DNA of 64,000 bases from positions 32,283,828 through 32,347,827 of the forward strand of contig CM057157.1 in assembly GCA_029962745.1 (NCBI GenBank). The letters are read 5' to 3'. A program made the translations under genes and the position numbers. The stretch is from Echinometra lucunter (taxonomy: Eukaryota > Echinodermata > Echinoidea > Camarodonta > Echinometridae). Below the pieces are notes generated by a model. It ran no database searches. It had not been told where the DNA came from and saw only the letters and a list, made by a program, of their open reading frames with translations. Shown in pieces: positions 57,801 through 60,912 of this stretch; the first letter of the stretch is position 1; each line of letters begins with the position of its first letter.

Positions 57801-58198
57801 GGACAGATGGATGACCCGAAAACATAATGCCTCCGGCAACCACCTATGGAGGGCGGAGGCATAAAAAAAGGGGGGGGGAGGGAAAAAGAAAAAAATCTAG
57901 GGGAAGCAGATGTAGATGACATTATAACTCCACAATCAGACCAATGAAATACTGGAAAATCGTATTACTCTCTGGTTACAATACAAGTAATGACATTTTT
58001 ACTATTTTGAACTCTGGTAATGACATCTTTACTATTTTGAACTCTGGTAATAATTTAATAACATACCTTCATACTCCGAGACCGGAGGGTTAAGTCATCC
58101 AGATGACCTCTAGGTGACACTGGAGGTCCAAGATGGCTACCAGGAGAACCTAAATCTGATCCATGTAATGAGTTTGGACTACCAGATATGTCCAATTC
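542..58198 (-). CDS. ARHGAP45: ARHGAP45/ARHGAP29-type Rho GTPase-activating protein (23 exons, both ends open)
   Basis: A RhoGAP protein that should speed GTP hydrolysis by Rho-family GTPases at membranes or the cortical cytoskeleton. The 23 exons listed separately join with matching phases into 965 codons. In order they give a Ser/Pro-rich N-terminus (residues 1-100), an F-BAR-like helical region (about 105-515), a Ser-rich linker (about 560-685), a C1 zinc finger (688-732) and RhoGAP (about 750-945). The arginine finger is R782 in GIYRV, and N899 lies in NLGIVFGP. EMEFA after VEKR, SKCREC with YVYF, and EPG with FEP near the F-BAR end resemble vertebrate ARHGAP45 more than ARHGAP29 or GMIP, but one invertebrate gene may be co-orthologous to all three. 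The start codon, 5' UTR, C-terminal tail and stop are not visible. Family membership is near certain; the choice of paralogue is inference. Confidence 0.95.
1276..1360 (-). CDS. ARHGAP45: RhoGAP gene exon 22: end of the RhoGAP domain
   Basis: 85 nt, residues 912-940, phase 2 in, 0 out. Acceptor CTTTACAG, donor GAG|GTTTGT (weaker than the others). It encodes DANASSLDALIDMNHHTRAI and ends ELMALNPE. It lines up with the SSLAEYSNQARLVEFLI block of ARHGAP29. Confidence 0.93.
1513..1575 (+). repeat. Short dispersed repeat, copy 1
   Basis: A GCAGGGCC start, an AACAGT...ACTGAAGA core and CACCCTGG with GTTAA near the end. It matches 46891-46952, so it is a dispersed element, probably a SINE tail. It sits in the intron between exons 21 and 22. 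Confidence 0.6.
1737..1814 (-). CDS. ARHGAP45: RhoGAP gene exon 21: RhoGAP domain, NLG-FGP motif
   Basis: 78 nt, residues 886-911 plus two bases, phase 2 in and out. Acceptor ATATTCAG, donor TTAAG|GTATGT. It encodes VADEPLNHMSGSNLGIVFGP then TLLKLR. N899 is the conserved Asn of RhoGAP domains, and NHM replaces the usual NKM. Confidence 0.97.
2924..3108 (-). CDS. ARHGAP45: RhoGAP gene exon 20: RhoGAP domain
   Basis: 185 nt, residues 825-885 plus two bases, phase 0 in, 2 out. Acceptor ATACCCAG, donor AAAAAG|GTTAGT. It opens LPEPLLTFNLYSEFIAAAKE, completing the LRQLPEPL motif, and ends KTAKVLMYHLKR, the conserved helix that in the family reads LxxLxxHLKRV. Confidence 0.97.
3311..3590 (-). repeat. 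35-bp minisatellite made from the exon 19 splice-donor junction (8 copies)
   Basis: Eight copies of a 35-bp unit with almost no change between copies. On the minus strand each is AAGCTTTACCTGAGACAG (the last 18 nt of exon 19) followed by GTTAGTTACCTTACATC (17 nt of intron). The eight donor dinucleotides are spaced exactly 35 bp, from the real one (3571-3572) to the last (3326-3327). The leftmost seven lie in the intron. Use of any of them would add exon sequence that reaches TGA in frame within the first extra copy. Confidence 0.95.
3573..3710 (-). CDS. ARHGAP45: RhoGAP gene exon 19: RhoGAP catalytic segment with arginine finger
   Basis: 138 nt, residues 779-824, phase 0. Acceptor TTTGCAG, donor CAG|GTTAGT. 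It opens GIYRVAGLKVKVEKLCQTFE, with R782 as the catalytic arginine finger, and ends TLKLYLRQ, the start of the KLYLRQLPEPL motif completed by exon 20. The last 18 nt and the donor form the unit of the 35-bp minisatellite in the next intron. Confidence 0.97.
4487..4821 (-). CDS. ARHGAP45: RhoGAP gene exon 18: C1 zinc finger and start of the RhoGAP domain
   Basis: 335 nt, residues 667-778, phase 1 in, 0 out. Acceptor CTTTATAG, donor AAG|GTATAG. The C1 ligands are H688, C699, C702, C713, C716, H721, C724 and C732 (H-x10-C-x2-C-x10-C-x2-C-x4-H-x2-C-x7-C). This compact spacing, shorter than in diacylglycerol-binding C1 domains, is usual for this family and suggests a non-phorbol C1 (inference). 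RKLRTPSKCRECESYVYF precedes the zinc core. DVPFIVSKCISEIDKKAL begins the RhoGAP fold. Confidence 0.98.
5022..5733. repeat. 59-bp minisatellite, about 12 copies
   Basis: Unit begins ATTAACACAGAGCAATTATT and ends AAAACAAGGC. Copies are nearly identical; one has ACATTAT for ACGTTAT. It is in the intron between exons 17 and 18 and abuts the transposable element at 5743. Confidence 0.95.
5743..6944. mobile_element. Non-autonomous element, family I copy a (TIR GTCTCGCCCAC)
   Basis: It ends GGTGGGCGAGAC inside a hairpin (GTCTCGCC...GGGCGAGAC) and starts with a diverged inverted match (GTATCTAGCCCAC). The inside is diverged ~150-300 bp repeats with CTTGCAGGTAAACTTT, then GACCTTTGACCTT and CCATGTGACC, then a GGACGGACGAC tract. 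It is the same family as 35154-36698. There is no coding capacity. Confidence 0.8.
7151..7563. repeat. Long near-perfect hairpin (foldback element) with arms of about 130 bp
   Basis: Left arm 7151-7283 is the reverse complement of 7436-7563 with few mismatches (for example GACTATAGGTAAAGTGG against CCACTTTACCTATAGTC). The spacer (7284-7435) is a CT-rich degenerate minisatellite with CTCCGCC...AACTCAAG. It lies in the intron between exons 17 and 18, so the pre-mRNA would form a long double-stranded stem. Confidence 0.85.
7685..7891 (-). CDS. ARHGAP45: RhoGAP gene exon 17: Ser-rich phosphorylatable linker
   Basis: 207 nt, residues 598-666 plus one base, phase 1 in and out. Acceptor ATTTCAG, donor AATA|GTAAGT. 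It contains SDSESISGSSTKSGSPSASP and then GGALSSGDELGEDTP. These match the family blocks SDSESTGGSSE and SSGTMSSADDLDE between F-BAR and C1. It is probably disordered and a phosphorylation target (inference). The reading frame stays open past the donor, but the phase shows that AATA|GTAAGT is used. Confidence 0.95.
8743..8852 (-). CDS. ARHGAP45: RhoGAP gene exon 16: linker
   Basis: 110 nt, residues 561-597 plus one base, phase 2 in, 1 out. Acceptor TTTTTTCAG, donor GGTG|GTAAGT. It encodes SSLQRERKTSSQSYDSF and ends RADSGSRRTG. The segment is Ser/Arg-rich and weakly conserved. Phase and splice-site fit support it. Confidence 0.88.
9078..9155. repeat. TTCG tetranucleotide microsatellite
   Basis: An interrupted (TTCG)n run with single-base variants, in the intron between exons 15 and 16, about 100 bp from the 48-bp array. 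Confidence 0.95.
9250..10775 (-). repeat. 48-bp minisatellite made from the exon 15 splice-donor junction (31 units)
   Basis: 28 units of 48 bp next to exon 15, then three 54-bp variant units at the far end (9257-9418). On the minus strand each 48-bp unit is 32 nt equal to the end of exon 15 (from GAACCACTGG to AACAATGC) followed by 16 nt of intron (GTAAGTTATTAATAGA). By my reading 30 of 31 units keep GTAAGT; the unit at 9371 has lost it. Two recurrent variants (CCACTGG and CTACTGG) are scattered through the array. The last unit overlaps exon 15. Confidence 0.96.
10727..10866 (-). CDS. ARHGAP45: RhoGAP gene exon 15: F-BAR/linker boundary, source of the 48-bp minisatellite
   Basis: 140 nt, residues 515-560 plus two bases, phase 0 in, 2 out. 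Acceptor ATATTCAG, donor ATGC|GTAAGT. It encodes FQTLCEQIRSYEPGLQFSHY and ends EPLVFEPYNNA. LCE, YEPG and FEP match LCESSKLYDPGQQY and FEPH in ARHGAP45. The last 32 nt and the donor are the unit of the tandem array that fills the following intron. I place the functional donor in the copy contiguous with unique exon sequence. A shift to any other copy would read straight into TAA. Confidence 0.93.
10977..11254. mobile_element. Miniature inverted-repeat element with ~60-bp arms
   Basis: It starts GTAAGCCATTAGGCGTCTTA and ends as an imperfect reverse complement, TAAGATAAAGTGCCTTAC. Arms extend through the AGAATGCGTCCAGAACGC / GACGCGTTCTTTCGC pair. No coding content. It lies in the intron between exons 14 and 15. 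Confidence 0.75.
11530..12208. repeat. 41-bp minisatellite, about 16 copies
   Basis: Unit GTGTGAATCTGATTTCAAGT followed by GTACTGATCATGAAGGTATCA. Some units are 42 bp (GAAATCTG), and others carry an extra ACACGT before ATCAGTG. The longer variants recur at regular intervals, which suggests block-wise amplification. It lies in the intron between exons 14 and 15. Confidence 0.93.
12228..12475. repeat. Dispersed repeat family D, copy 1
   Basis: Shares ATGAGCTTCAAATAT, AACTAGTGAGTAGACTAGT and TTAGAATGCTTGGTAAAGAT with 27960-28240 and, more weakly, with 61410-61640. No coding potential. It is probably a decayed interspersed element. Confidence 0.7.
12570..12626 (-). CDS. ARHGAP45: RhoGAP gene exon 14: end of the F-BAR domain
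   Basis: 57 nt, residues 496-514, phase 0. Acceptor CCTCAG, donor CAG|GTACAA. It encodes VTHSYFQMQHTLSAPAPIQ, matching the SYYQMMHMQTAP and NLFHMQHLQAA blocks of the family. Confidence 0.95.
12706..13118. mobile_element. piggyBac-type MITE (TTAA target, CCCATTCGTGACAG inverted ends)
   Basis: 413 bp flanked by TTAA, with perfect terminal inverted repeats: TTAACCCATTCGTGACAG on the left and CTGTCACGAATGGGTTAA on the right. TTAA targets with ends starting CCC are known for piggyBac transposons. No transposase frame is present. It lies in the intron between exons 13 and 14. Confidence 0.85.
13738..13797 (-). CDS. ARHGAP45: RhoGAP gene exon 13: F-BAR C-terminal helix
   Basis: 60 nt, residues 476-495, phase 0. 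Acceptor CTTGCAG, donor GCA|GTAAGT. It encodes QKLLVQLRELIFMCDQTMKA, equivalent to LAQLRTLVFQCDLTLKA in ARHGAP29. Confidence 0.96.
13977..14005. repeat. AG dinucleotide microsatellite
   Basis: An uninterrupted GA run within a purine-rich tract, in the intron between exons 12 and 13. Confidence 0.95.
14635..14712 (-). CDS. ARHGAP45: RhoGAP gene exon 12: F-BAR coiled-coil
   Basis: 78 nt, residues 450-475, phase 0. Acceptor CTTTGCAG, donor AAG|GTATGT. It encodes AQEAETTYKACVAETNNKQQ then DMLRVK, equivalent to AEEAMATYRTCVADAKTQ in ARHGAP45. Confidence 0.96.
15064..15243 (-). CDS. ARHGAP45: RhoGAP gene exon 11: F-BAR coiled-coil
   Basis: 180 nt, residues 390-449, phase 0. Acceptor GTTTTCAG, donor AAG|GTAACA. 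It encodes NLEKSRQLYYNRYHEYERAK, then a Ser-Ser-Gly-Gly loop and LEKRKKAEDDALGK. It matches KKAKLLCMQR, DEYEKAK and the SSSGG loop of ARHGAP29. Its 5' half plus intron flank is duplicated just upstream as a decayed copy. Confidence 0.97.
15270..15391 (-). pseudogene. Decayed duplicate of the 5' half of exon 11 with its acceptor
   Basis: About 122 bp repeats the adjacent 119 bp (15151-15269), covering the first ~90 coding bases of exon 11, the TTTTCAG acceptor and about 25 bp of intron. The copy differs at a number of positions. Read from its own acceptor it begins ACT GAT TAT TGA, so it hits a stop at codon 4, and it has no convincing donor. It sits between exon 10 and exon 11 and so offers a decoy acceptor ahead of the real one. 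I read it as a non-functional pseudo-exon. Confidence 0.85.
16069..16149 (-). CDS. ARHGAP45: RhoGAP gene exon 10: F-BAR charged coiled-coil
   Basis: 81 nt, residues 363-389, phase 0. Acceptor CCATTAG, donor ATG|GTAAGT. It encodes QLDARRAEHDKKRKSIRLQW followed by NNIKKEM. The basic-acidic helix matches EMEKQRKEIKELW in ARHGAP29. Confidence 0.95.
17141..18347. mobile_element. Long inverted-repeat element with ~220-250-bp arms
   Basis: Left arm about 17141-17394 and right arm about 18113-18347 are reverse complements with modest divergence. Examples are GTTCCCCTTAAAACATATCC against GGATATGTTTTAAGGGGAAC, and CAAACCCTTCAGTCATGCTT against AAGCATGACTGAAGGGTTTG. The centre holds a ~100-bp tandem duplication with ATAGGCCAGATA and GTTAGGGAGCAG. 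No transposase frame. It ends about 95 bp before exon 9, in the intron between exons 9 and 10. Confidence 0.85.
18442..18507 (-). CDS. ARHGAP45: RhoGAP gene exon 9: F-BAR helix
   Basis: 66 nt, residues 341-362, phase 0. Acceptor ATTCCAG, donor GTAGAC|GTAAGT. It encodes DIEYATNCEATYTQIQGHKF and ends VD. The equivalent in the family is DIE or DLE, a Thr/Gln helix, then KFVQ or TFMQ. Confidence 0.95.
19186..19230 (-). CDS. ARHGAP45: RhoGAP gene exon 8 (micro-exon, two possible acceptors)
   Basis: 45 nt, residues 326-340, phase 0 throughout: TYLPFQSTYLMSLEH. The donor is CAT|GTAAGT. I chose the upstream acceptor (CTCTGTAG) because TYLPFQ aligns with FMPLQ/HMPLL in the vertebrate paralogues. A second acceptor, TTTCCAG, lies 18 nt inside and would drop those six residues in frame, starting the exon at 19212. 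Confidence 0.9.
19626..19890 (+). repeat. tRNA-derived SINE
   Basis: The head (19626-19697) has a tRNA-like A box (TGGTCTAGTGG) and B box (GAGTTCGAATCC). The ends GGTCGGG and CTCGGCC can pair with wobble. The loop CTCATGA would give a CAT anticodon, but its stem is broken, so it is not a working tRNA. A tRNA-unrelated tail follows. Confidence 0.75.
20083..20150 (+). repeat. Degenerate tRNA-like SINE head
   Basis: TGGCTCAATAATAGAGCATT followed by TCTGAGAG and the B-box-like GGTTCAAATCC has tRNA order, but the cloverleaf is poor. Probably a decayed SINE. Confidence 0.5.
23473..23537 (-). CDS. ARHGAP45: RhoGAP gene exon 7: F-BAR helix
   Basis: 65 nt, residues 304-325, phase 1 in, 0 out. Acceptor TTCACAG, donor GAAGAG|GTAAGA. 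It encodes EMEFARSLSKLAATTRPI and ends LREE. EMEFA plus KLA is the conserved F-BAR start-helix pattern and is nearer ARHGAP45 than ARHGAP29. Confidence 0.96.
24001..24138 (-). CDS. ARHGAP45: RhoGAP gene exon 6: F-BAR helix
   Basis: 138 nt, residues 258-303, phase 1 in and out. Acceptor AATCAG, donor CTAG|GTGAG. It contains LNSEEIDAWLMNLEAGVDLA, then AKAWSKYAKDV and YVEKRVHLG, a very good match to the family core (AKTWSKYTKN then VEKKLNLE in ARHGAP29). Confidence 0.97.
24245..24688. mobile_element. MITE with TACC ends and AGA target duplication
   Basis: 444 bp between direct repeats AGA (24242-24244 and 24689-24691). Left end TACCCTTTTTATACTG, right end CAGTATAAATGAGGTA (imperfect inverse). 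The inside is GC-richer than the flanks, with the matching pair TTTAGCCCGGG and GCTCGGGCTAAA. Its TIR and 3-bp target resemble 38971-39598 and 62437-63116. No transposase. Confidence 0.75.
24692..24765. repeat. Purine simple repeat (ACAG/AGAG then poly-G)
   Basis: A CAGA/GAGA run passing into a run of G. The MITE before it appears to have inserted into this microsatellite, since similar AGAGACAGA sequence lies on both sides. Confidence 0.85.
24766..28440. other. Intron between exons 5 and 6, largely unassigned
   Basis: AT-rich non-coding DNA with an ATTC/ATTT-rich stretch near 25000-25080, A-rich tracts near 25390-25490, and a local duplication of ACTGGCCTGCATA sequence at 25528-25690. Dispersed repeat D copy 2 is at 27960. 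No gene or RNA was recognised. Confidence 0.55.
27960..28240. repeat. Dispersed repeat family D, copy 2
   Basis: Shares AATATGAGCTTCAAATATTA, CAACTAGTGAGAAGACTAGT and TTAGAATGCCTTGTTAAAGA with copies at 12228 and 61410. Confidence 0.7.
28441..28534 (-). CDS. ARHGAP45: RhoGAP gene exon 5: variable loop before the F-BAR core
   Basis: 94 nt, residues 227-257 plus one base, phase 0 in, 1 out. Acceptor TTACAG, donor GGAA|GTAAGT. It encodes SCESLVSLSSNPEYIGPSYT and then a Ser/Thr-rich tail. This part is poorly conserved in the family. The exon is supported by phase fit on both sides and by strong splice sites. Confidence 0.88.
29105..29340. repeat. Imperfect hairpin element with ~85-bp arms
   Basis: Left arm carries GGAAATAGCATTAAACACAG then ACATACTTAAGCTTTTCGAC. 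The right arm is its inverse, with GTATGTCTGTGTTCAATGCT then ATTTCC. It lies in the intron between exons 4 and 5, next to the family II element. Confidence 0.75.
29368..30266. mobile_element. Non-autonomous element, family II copy a (TATGCCTCCGC ends)
   Basis: Starts GATGAATCTTCGACCGCGC and then TTTATGCCTCCGC. It ends with a hairpin, TGCCTCCGGC...GGTGGGCGGAGGCA. The inside is about five ~150-bp tandem units, each with ATGACCTCTATGACCTTTGA and then GACC and CAAGTTTGA; a GGGACGGACGGACGGA tract precedes the terminal hairpin. Same plan as family I but different ends. Confidence 0.82.
30913..31061 (-). CDS. ARHGAP45: RhoGAP gene exon 4: F-BAR N-terminal region
   Basis: 149 nt, residues 177-226, phase 1 in, 0 out. 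Acceptor TTTGCAG, donor TCAAAG|GTAACA. It contains EAIDALALAFSNSVTEYLMG followed by DVEQTTL, a highly conserved block of the ARHGAP29/45 family (AFSSTVSEFLMGEV in ARHGAP45). Confidence 0.97.
31444..31615 (+). repeat. tRNA-derived SINE (Leu/Ser-like head)
   Basis: The head is 31444-31517. Ends GTGCCAT and ACGGCAC pair, except for one position. It has an A box in GTCGAGTGGTTTAAGG and a T arm, GGGG-TTCAATC-CCCG. The anticodon stem does not pair, so it is not a functional tRNA. The body carries TGCCCTTGAGCAAGGAATTT, a block of the kind seen in animal tRNA SINEs. Confidence 0.75.
32376..32519 (-). CDS. ARHGAP45: RhoGAP gene exon 3: N-terminal helical region
   Basis: 144 nt, residues 129-176, phase 1 in and out. 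Acceptor CCACAG, donor AAAG|GTGAGC. It includes HERLRDLLNILRGILDKY and then HTAAVVLIAQIK, which follow the same pattern as the vertebrate paralogues (LEELLRVL, then AAEMLTAKVK in ARHGAP29). The join to exon 2 leaves no gap against the family, so no exon is missing from the long intron or the N gap. Confidence 0.95.
32520..35153. other. Start of the 24.4-kb intron between exons 2 and 3
   Basis: Non-coding AT-rich sequence with a short AT microsatellite at about 33274-33287 and a CT run at 34194-34217. No exon or RNA gene recognised. Confidence 0.6.
35154..36698. mobile_element. Non-autonomous element, family I copy b (complete, ~1.55 kb)
   Basis: Starts GTCTCGCCCACCCGTGG and ends CTCCGGTGGGCGAGAC, an inverted-repeat pair, with a terminal hairpin. 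The inside is a series of ~155-bp units, each with GTCATAAGAGAGTCTTGCAC, AACGTTTGACCTGAAATGAC, then CTTTGACC and CATGTGACC. A GGACGGACGAC tandem (about 36559-36652) precedes the terminal hairpin. Clearer than copy a at 5743. Confidence 0.87.
36854..36889. repeat. ATC trinucleotide microsatellite
   Basis: About twelve CAT/ATC units, intronic. Confidence 0.95.
37623..38122. other. Assembly gap (500 N)
   Basis: Exactly 500 N, a conventional placeholder length, so the true size is unknown. The phase match between exons 2 and 3 means no coding exon need be hidden here. Confidence 0.99.
38971..39598. mobile_element. MITE with TACC ends and CAA target duplication
   Basis: 628 bp between direct repeats CAA (38968-38970 and 39599-39601). 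Left end TACCCTGTTTATATCTG, right end TCTAGTATAAACGGGGTA. The inside is GC-richer, with GCGTTTACCTCG-like motifs. No transposase. Same end type as 24245-24688. Confidence 0.78.
40652..40684. repeat. CT microsatellite in a pyrimidine tract
   Basis: Uninterrupted TC run within a long TTCC-rich tract (40570-40690). Confidence 0.9.
42682..43021. mobile_element. PIF/Harbinger-like MITE (TAA target)
   Basis: 340 bp between TAA direct repeats (42679-42681 and 43022-43024). Ends GAGCCCATTTACACTG and CAGTGTAACAGGCTC are inverted. The inside repeats a GCGTTTACACCAAAAC / GGCCGGCCTCGGGC module. A 3-bp TAA target is typical of PIF/Harbinger elements; the assignment is tentative. Confidence 0.7.
44024..45108. 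mobile_element. Inverted-repeat element carrying a pyrimidine minisatellite
   Basis: Left end TGGACCTGAAGTGCATTCAA, then a run to GCTAGAATCAC. Right end GTGATTCTAGGGTGAAAAAT, then TCGCTTGAACGCAGCCCTGGTCA. These are imperfect inverse arms of ~45 bp. Between them, 44230-44830 is an almost pure pyrimidine minisatellite with a ~50-bp unit (CTTCTATCTTCTTCTCTTTC then CATCTTTCCTTATGTTATTC). Confidence 0.72.
45295..45360 (-). repeat. tRNA-like SINE fragment
   Basis: On the minus strand TTGGTCTAGTGGATACATCA resembles an A box and D arm, and GATCTTGAGTCCCACC a weak B-box region. No cloverleaf is retained. Confidence 0.5.
45361..48200. other. Intronic stretch with little recognised
   Basis: AT-rich non-coding DNA. 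It contains the short dispersed repeat copy 2 at 46891, a TACATG-rich patch at 47250-47275 and T-rich tracts near 47350. No gene or RNA recognised. Confidence 0.55.
46891..46952 (+). repeat. Short dispersed repeat, copy 2
   Basis: GCAGGGCCCTCTGGGAGAAC, then AGTACATAATACTGAAGAGG and CTACCCTGGGTAAACAAGAC. It matches 1513-1575. Confidence 0.6.
48208..49226. repeat. 39-bp minisatellite, about 26 copies
   Basis: Unit GATTTAACACAGGGGCCATC followed by CAGTTCCCATAGCAAATAA. Copies differ mainly at two sites: GATTTAA against GGTTTAA and GCAAATAA against GCTAATAA. The combinations recur in blocks. The unit length is a multiple of three, so it stays open in several frames, but no coding role is supported. 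It lies in the 24.4-kb intron. Confidence 0.95.
49410..50838. repeat. Tandem ~1.47-kb unit, copy 1
   Basis: First of four tandem copies. It lacks a 43-bp segment present in copies 2 and 3 (inserted after GAGACTTTTCTTG). It holds a CpG-rich GCGCGCACGCGTACG patch, two TGACGTCA palindromes (49537 and 50126) and, near the end, a tRNA-like Pol III cassette. No credible protein. Confidence 0.9.
50557..50651 (+). repeat. tRNA-like Pol III cassette in copy 1
   Basis: A box TGGTCTATTGG, B box GGTTCGAATTC, then a T-run (50640 onward) suitable as a Pol III terminator. CTCACAT sits where a Val-type anticodon loop would be, but the stem is imperfect. It is probably SINE-derived rather than a tRNA gene. 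Copies recur at 52031, 53505 and 54972. Confidence 0.65.
50839..52312. repeat. Tandem 1474-bp unit, copy 2
   Basis: Almost identical to copy 3 over its length. It carries the 43-bp segment missing from copy 1, two TGACGTCA sites and the tRNA-like cassette at 52031-52125. Confidence 0.92.
52313..53786. repeat. Tandem 1474-bp unit, copy 3
   Basis: Near-identical to copy 2. I found only a single-base deletion, in the ACTTTTACACA stretch near 53643. It includes the tRNA-like cassette at 53505-53599. Confidence 0.92.
53787..55255. repeat. Tandem ~1.47-kb unit, copy 4 (diverged)
   Basis: The first ~120 bp match copies 2 and 3 closely. After about 53910 many substitutions and small indels appear, so the copy is older than copies 2 and 3. 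Its tRNA-like cassette (54972-55080) has the best B box (GGTTCGAGTCC) and a 20-plus-base T-run. Confidence 0.88.
56264..56750. mobile_element. Possible MITE with TTAAAG ends
   Basis: Begins CTTAAAGGGGGTACCC and ends AATCACTTTAAG. The inside holds a palindrome around GGGTACCCACTTTGACGTCA (56438-56480) and a second CTGGGTACCCACTTTTACGTC. The ends match only over a few bases, so boundaries are tentative. Confidence 0.45.
56897..57149 (-). CDS. ARHGAP45: RhoGAP gene exon 2: N-terminal Ser-rich segment and first F-BAR-proximal helix
   Basis: 253 nt, residues 45-128 plus one base (phase 0 in, phase 1 out). It starts TKRGGNVTEPSNRP, carries SKSNSSTSLNSVSD, then EILQLTRDVRNFSEAL. That last helix matches the conserved helix found in ARHGAP29/45 just before the F-BAR domain. 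The donor is GAG|GTAGGA. The intron that follows is 24.4 kb, the longest in the window. Confidence 0.93.
57365..57863. mobile_element. Non-autonomous element, family II copy b (short)
   Basis: Starts GATGAATCCTCGACCGCGGG and then TTATGCCTCCGCC. Ends in the hairpin TGCCTCCGGC...GGGCGGAGGCATA. It is about 500 bp, with fewer internal units than copy a at 29368. It lies in the intron between exons 1 and 2. Confidence 0.82.
58067..58198 (-). CDS. ARHGAP45: RhoGAP gene exon 1 in window: Ser/Pro-rich N-terminal segment
   Basis: 132 nt, 44 codons, residues 1-44. It starts ELDISGSPNS and ends LRSRSMK. A pyrimidine-rich acceptor (TTTGATAG) precedes it and a GTATG donor follows. It is rich in Ser, Pro and Gly and looks disordered, as in the family before the F-BAR domain. 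Because it begins at an acceptor, at least one further 5' exon must exist upstream. I did not recognise one between 58199 and 64000. Confidence 0.85.
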
Positions 58199-58547
58199 CT
58201 ATCAAAGAAAAACAAAGAAAAATAGAGAATGGTTTTACTCATGAATGGCAGTATATAGCCTAGTATTCGTAGCCTTATCCGTACATCTGATAAGGAATCT
58301 ACATGTACATGTAGATACTGGCACTCAACATATTCACATATTGAATCGAAATGGAAATCAAATGAATTAAATATATTATGACAATCAGAGAGTCCTGAAA
58401 AAAAACCCCAGAATTGATAAGCAATTTAAAAAAAATAGGGGAAAATGTAGTTGTATGGATATCATCTCTTAGATAATATCCATTTCACTAGAGATTTTTC
58501 TTTTTATCAAAGAAAGGAAAATAGGTATAAAAGGTTGTTATCTATAG

Positions 58548-59040
58548 TTAAAGACAATGGTTAACATTGTTATGATTTTAAAAAATCTTGTTTTGTTACT
58601 TGGAAATGGGATAAACATAAGGGTTATAGTGTCAAAATACCAGTCTGAAAGTTTCAAAGTATAATATCCACAGGAAGTATTTTTAAATATCAAAAATGTG
58701 AAACAATGTTTGAAAACTGTACGAGGGTCGGTTGCACAGACTAGACATAAGGAGTGCGCATGCGCGTATGAATCACCTTACCGTACTGTGTGTATTGGCG
58801 AATCACGCGGCAGGAGGCACATAACAGCATTTTCAAATTCAAGCAAAGTGGTCCTCGCAGTGATTGTCTCGTGAGACGAGGATAATAAACATGCCGTTTG
58901 CGTCTAACTTACACTTTTTCATTCCAAATTATGGTTGGTTTCAGGGTTTTTAGTACAAATAAAAGTTCTCATACACATGTTTCATCTTAGTTTGAGAATT
59001 TTTTAAATCAGCTGCTCACAAAATTAGCCAATGCCTTTAA
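58548..59040. mobile_element. MITE with TTAAAG(A/G)CA-TGG ends
   Basis: 493 bp. Left end TTAAAGACAATGGTTA, right end TTAGCCAATGCCTTTAA, an inverted pair with two mismatches, on TTAA termini. The centre is CpG-rich (GTGCGCATGCGCGTATG). The TTAA boundary suggests a piggyBac- or Kolobok-type target. No transposase. Confidence 0.7.
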
Positions 59041-60568
59041 CGTACACACCTTCCGCAGCAACATGAAGAAAGACATACAGGTACATGTAAGTACTAAAAT
59101 AATATACCACGTATTCTAACTGCAAAACAAATCATTCTCCATAATTGTAACCCAACTATCTTGGAGAAGCATCAAAAACAGTTAAACCAAAAAGTAGACA
59201 TTTTTGGTTTGCTCAATGAAGACAACCTCTACAATTCAGTAGCATATGACTTTAAATGAATCGAGCAAAACAGTCATTTAAACAGTGTACGAATAATAAG
59301 AATCAGTGTGTTTACAAGTCATTTCATGCAAACTTCTCTCTGCCCCTAACATGTCTTCCTTATAAGTTCAAATACAGGCTGAATGGTCTAATGGGAATCT
59401 AACAGTAGATCTTTATCCCTTGACTCAATCCTGTCAACAAACCATTACGTGCTTGATGATCATCAATGGTAAATAAGGAAACCACTGAAGATTAAGAAGT
59501 TTGCTCAATAAATGAGTCAATGGGAGGATATCAAAAGAGGTTGGGCTTGTTGTGTTATTTCATTCTTGACACTGGACATAAGCTTCTCAATGATATCATA
59601 CAACAACTATGATCTTTATCAAATTGATCACAATTTTAAAACTATATACACACAAATACTTGTAACTTGTAATTCTATGACCAGATTACTTATGTTTCTT
59701 TTATTCATCACCAAAGTAAAAAAAAAATTAAAAAATCAAGTATCTGCATTAAAAGTTTGAGTTTTAACCACTGTGAGAACATGCAAGTTGGATCAATTTC
59801 CTGAATTTATTGATCATGAAAGGTCTATCAAATCATGAAATAAAAGATCTTGTTGACATATAAACCAGGTCCATGGTCCAAAACGGGACCGGACAATGCA
59901 CGGCATATATACAACTTACAATGTGATACAATAAACAATTGTAATGCTTGAAGGTTTTGTCAAAGTACAATAATTTGTGAACAATTATATTACAATAATC
60001 ACGACCATATTACAATTCACTTTTCCAAGAATTCTCATCAAAAACTAAGTGTATTACAACCTACCTACGGCTGTGATGCCACAACACAAAGATGAAATAA
60101 GCTGATAGTAGTAGTGCTACATGGATACTTCTCAATTCAATACATATTTATCATCAATATTAATTTAATAAATTCCCATCAAACCTATATATTCCCAAAT
60201 ATTTTCAGAATGAATCATTCTGAGAATTGAATGTAATAATAAAAAAAATGGTGGAACAGCAATCACACCTACATGAATGTAACAAAATTTATCCCATGAC
60301 CACAAAACTGACTTGACTAATCAATATTTTTCTAAACTTCCCTATTCCTCCATTTTGTTGAAAACTGATTAATTTTCAGAATTACTTCCCAAACTACCCC
60401 AGTTGACCTCATTTGACCAAATTAATTAACCACAATCCTCTAGCACAGCAGGATCAGACCTCATTATGGTGATAAGGTGACATTATAATTAAGTTTCTAT
60501 TATCATCATAAAAAAATCATATTCATTTCATTTTTTTCCCCTTCTTCCTTCTATTTCAGAAAATAACG

Positions 60569-60912
60569 CTCATCTAGATTTTCTAGTAAATCACTCTCGG
60601 CTCTGCAAATTGGCAACACTGATGACATCACATGCCAGCAGGTCTCCATTCACTTTGTACATGAAATTTCACATTTTCTCAATTTTCTTGGAAGTTACAC
60701 ATTTTCTTACTCCATAGTCAATGGATGTTCTAAAGAATTGCTTTTTACATAACATACTTTGACTATGGGCTAAGAAAATGTGTAACTTCCAAGAAAATTG
60801 AGAAAATGTGAAATTTTCATGTACAAAGTGATTTGAGAGCTGCTCGCATATGATGTCATCAGTGTTGCCAATTTGCAGAGCCGAGAGTAGTTTGCTAGAA
60901 AATGTAAATGAG
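60569..60912. repeat. Foldback element with ~150-bp imperfect arms
   Basis: Left arm (about 60569-60720) and right arm (about 60762-60912) are inverse copies. Examples are CTCTCGGCTCTGCAAATTGG against CCAATTTGCAGAGCCGAGAG, and TTCTTGGAAGTTACACATTT against AAATGTGTAACTTCCAAGAA. The loop is ~40 bp. Confidence 0.85.

Noticed and set aside
58740..58880. A CpG-rich patch upstream of exon 1 as a promoter
   Set aside because: It lies inside the MITE at 58548-59040, whose ends account for it. No start codon or first exon follows.
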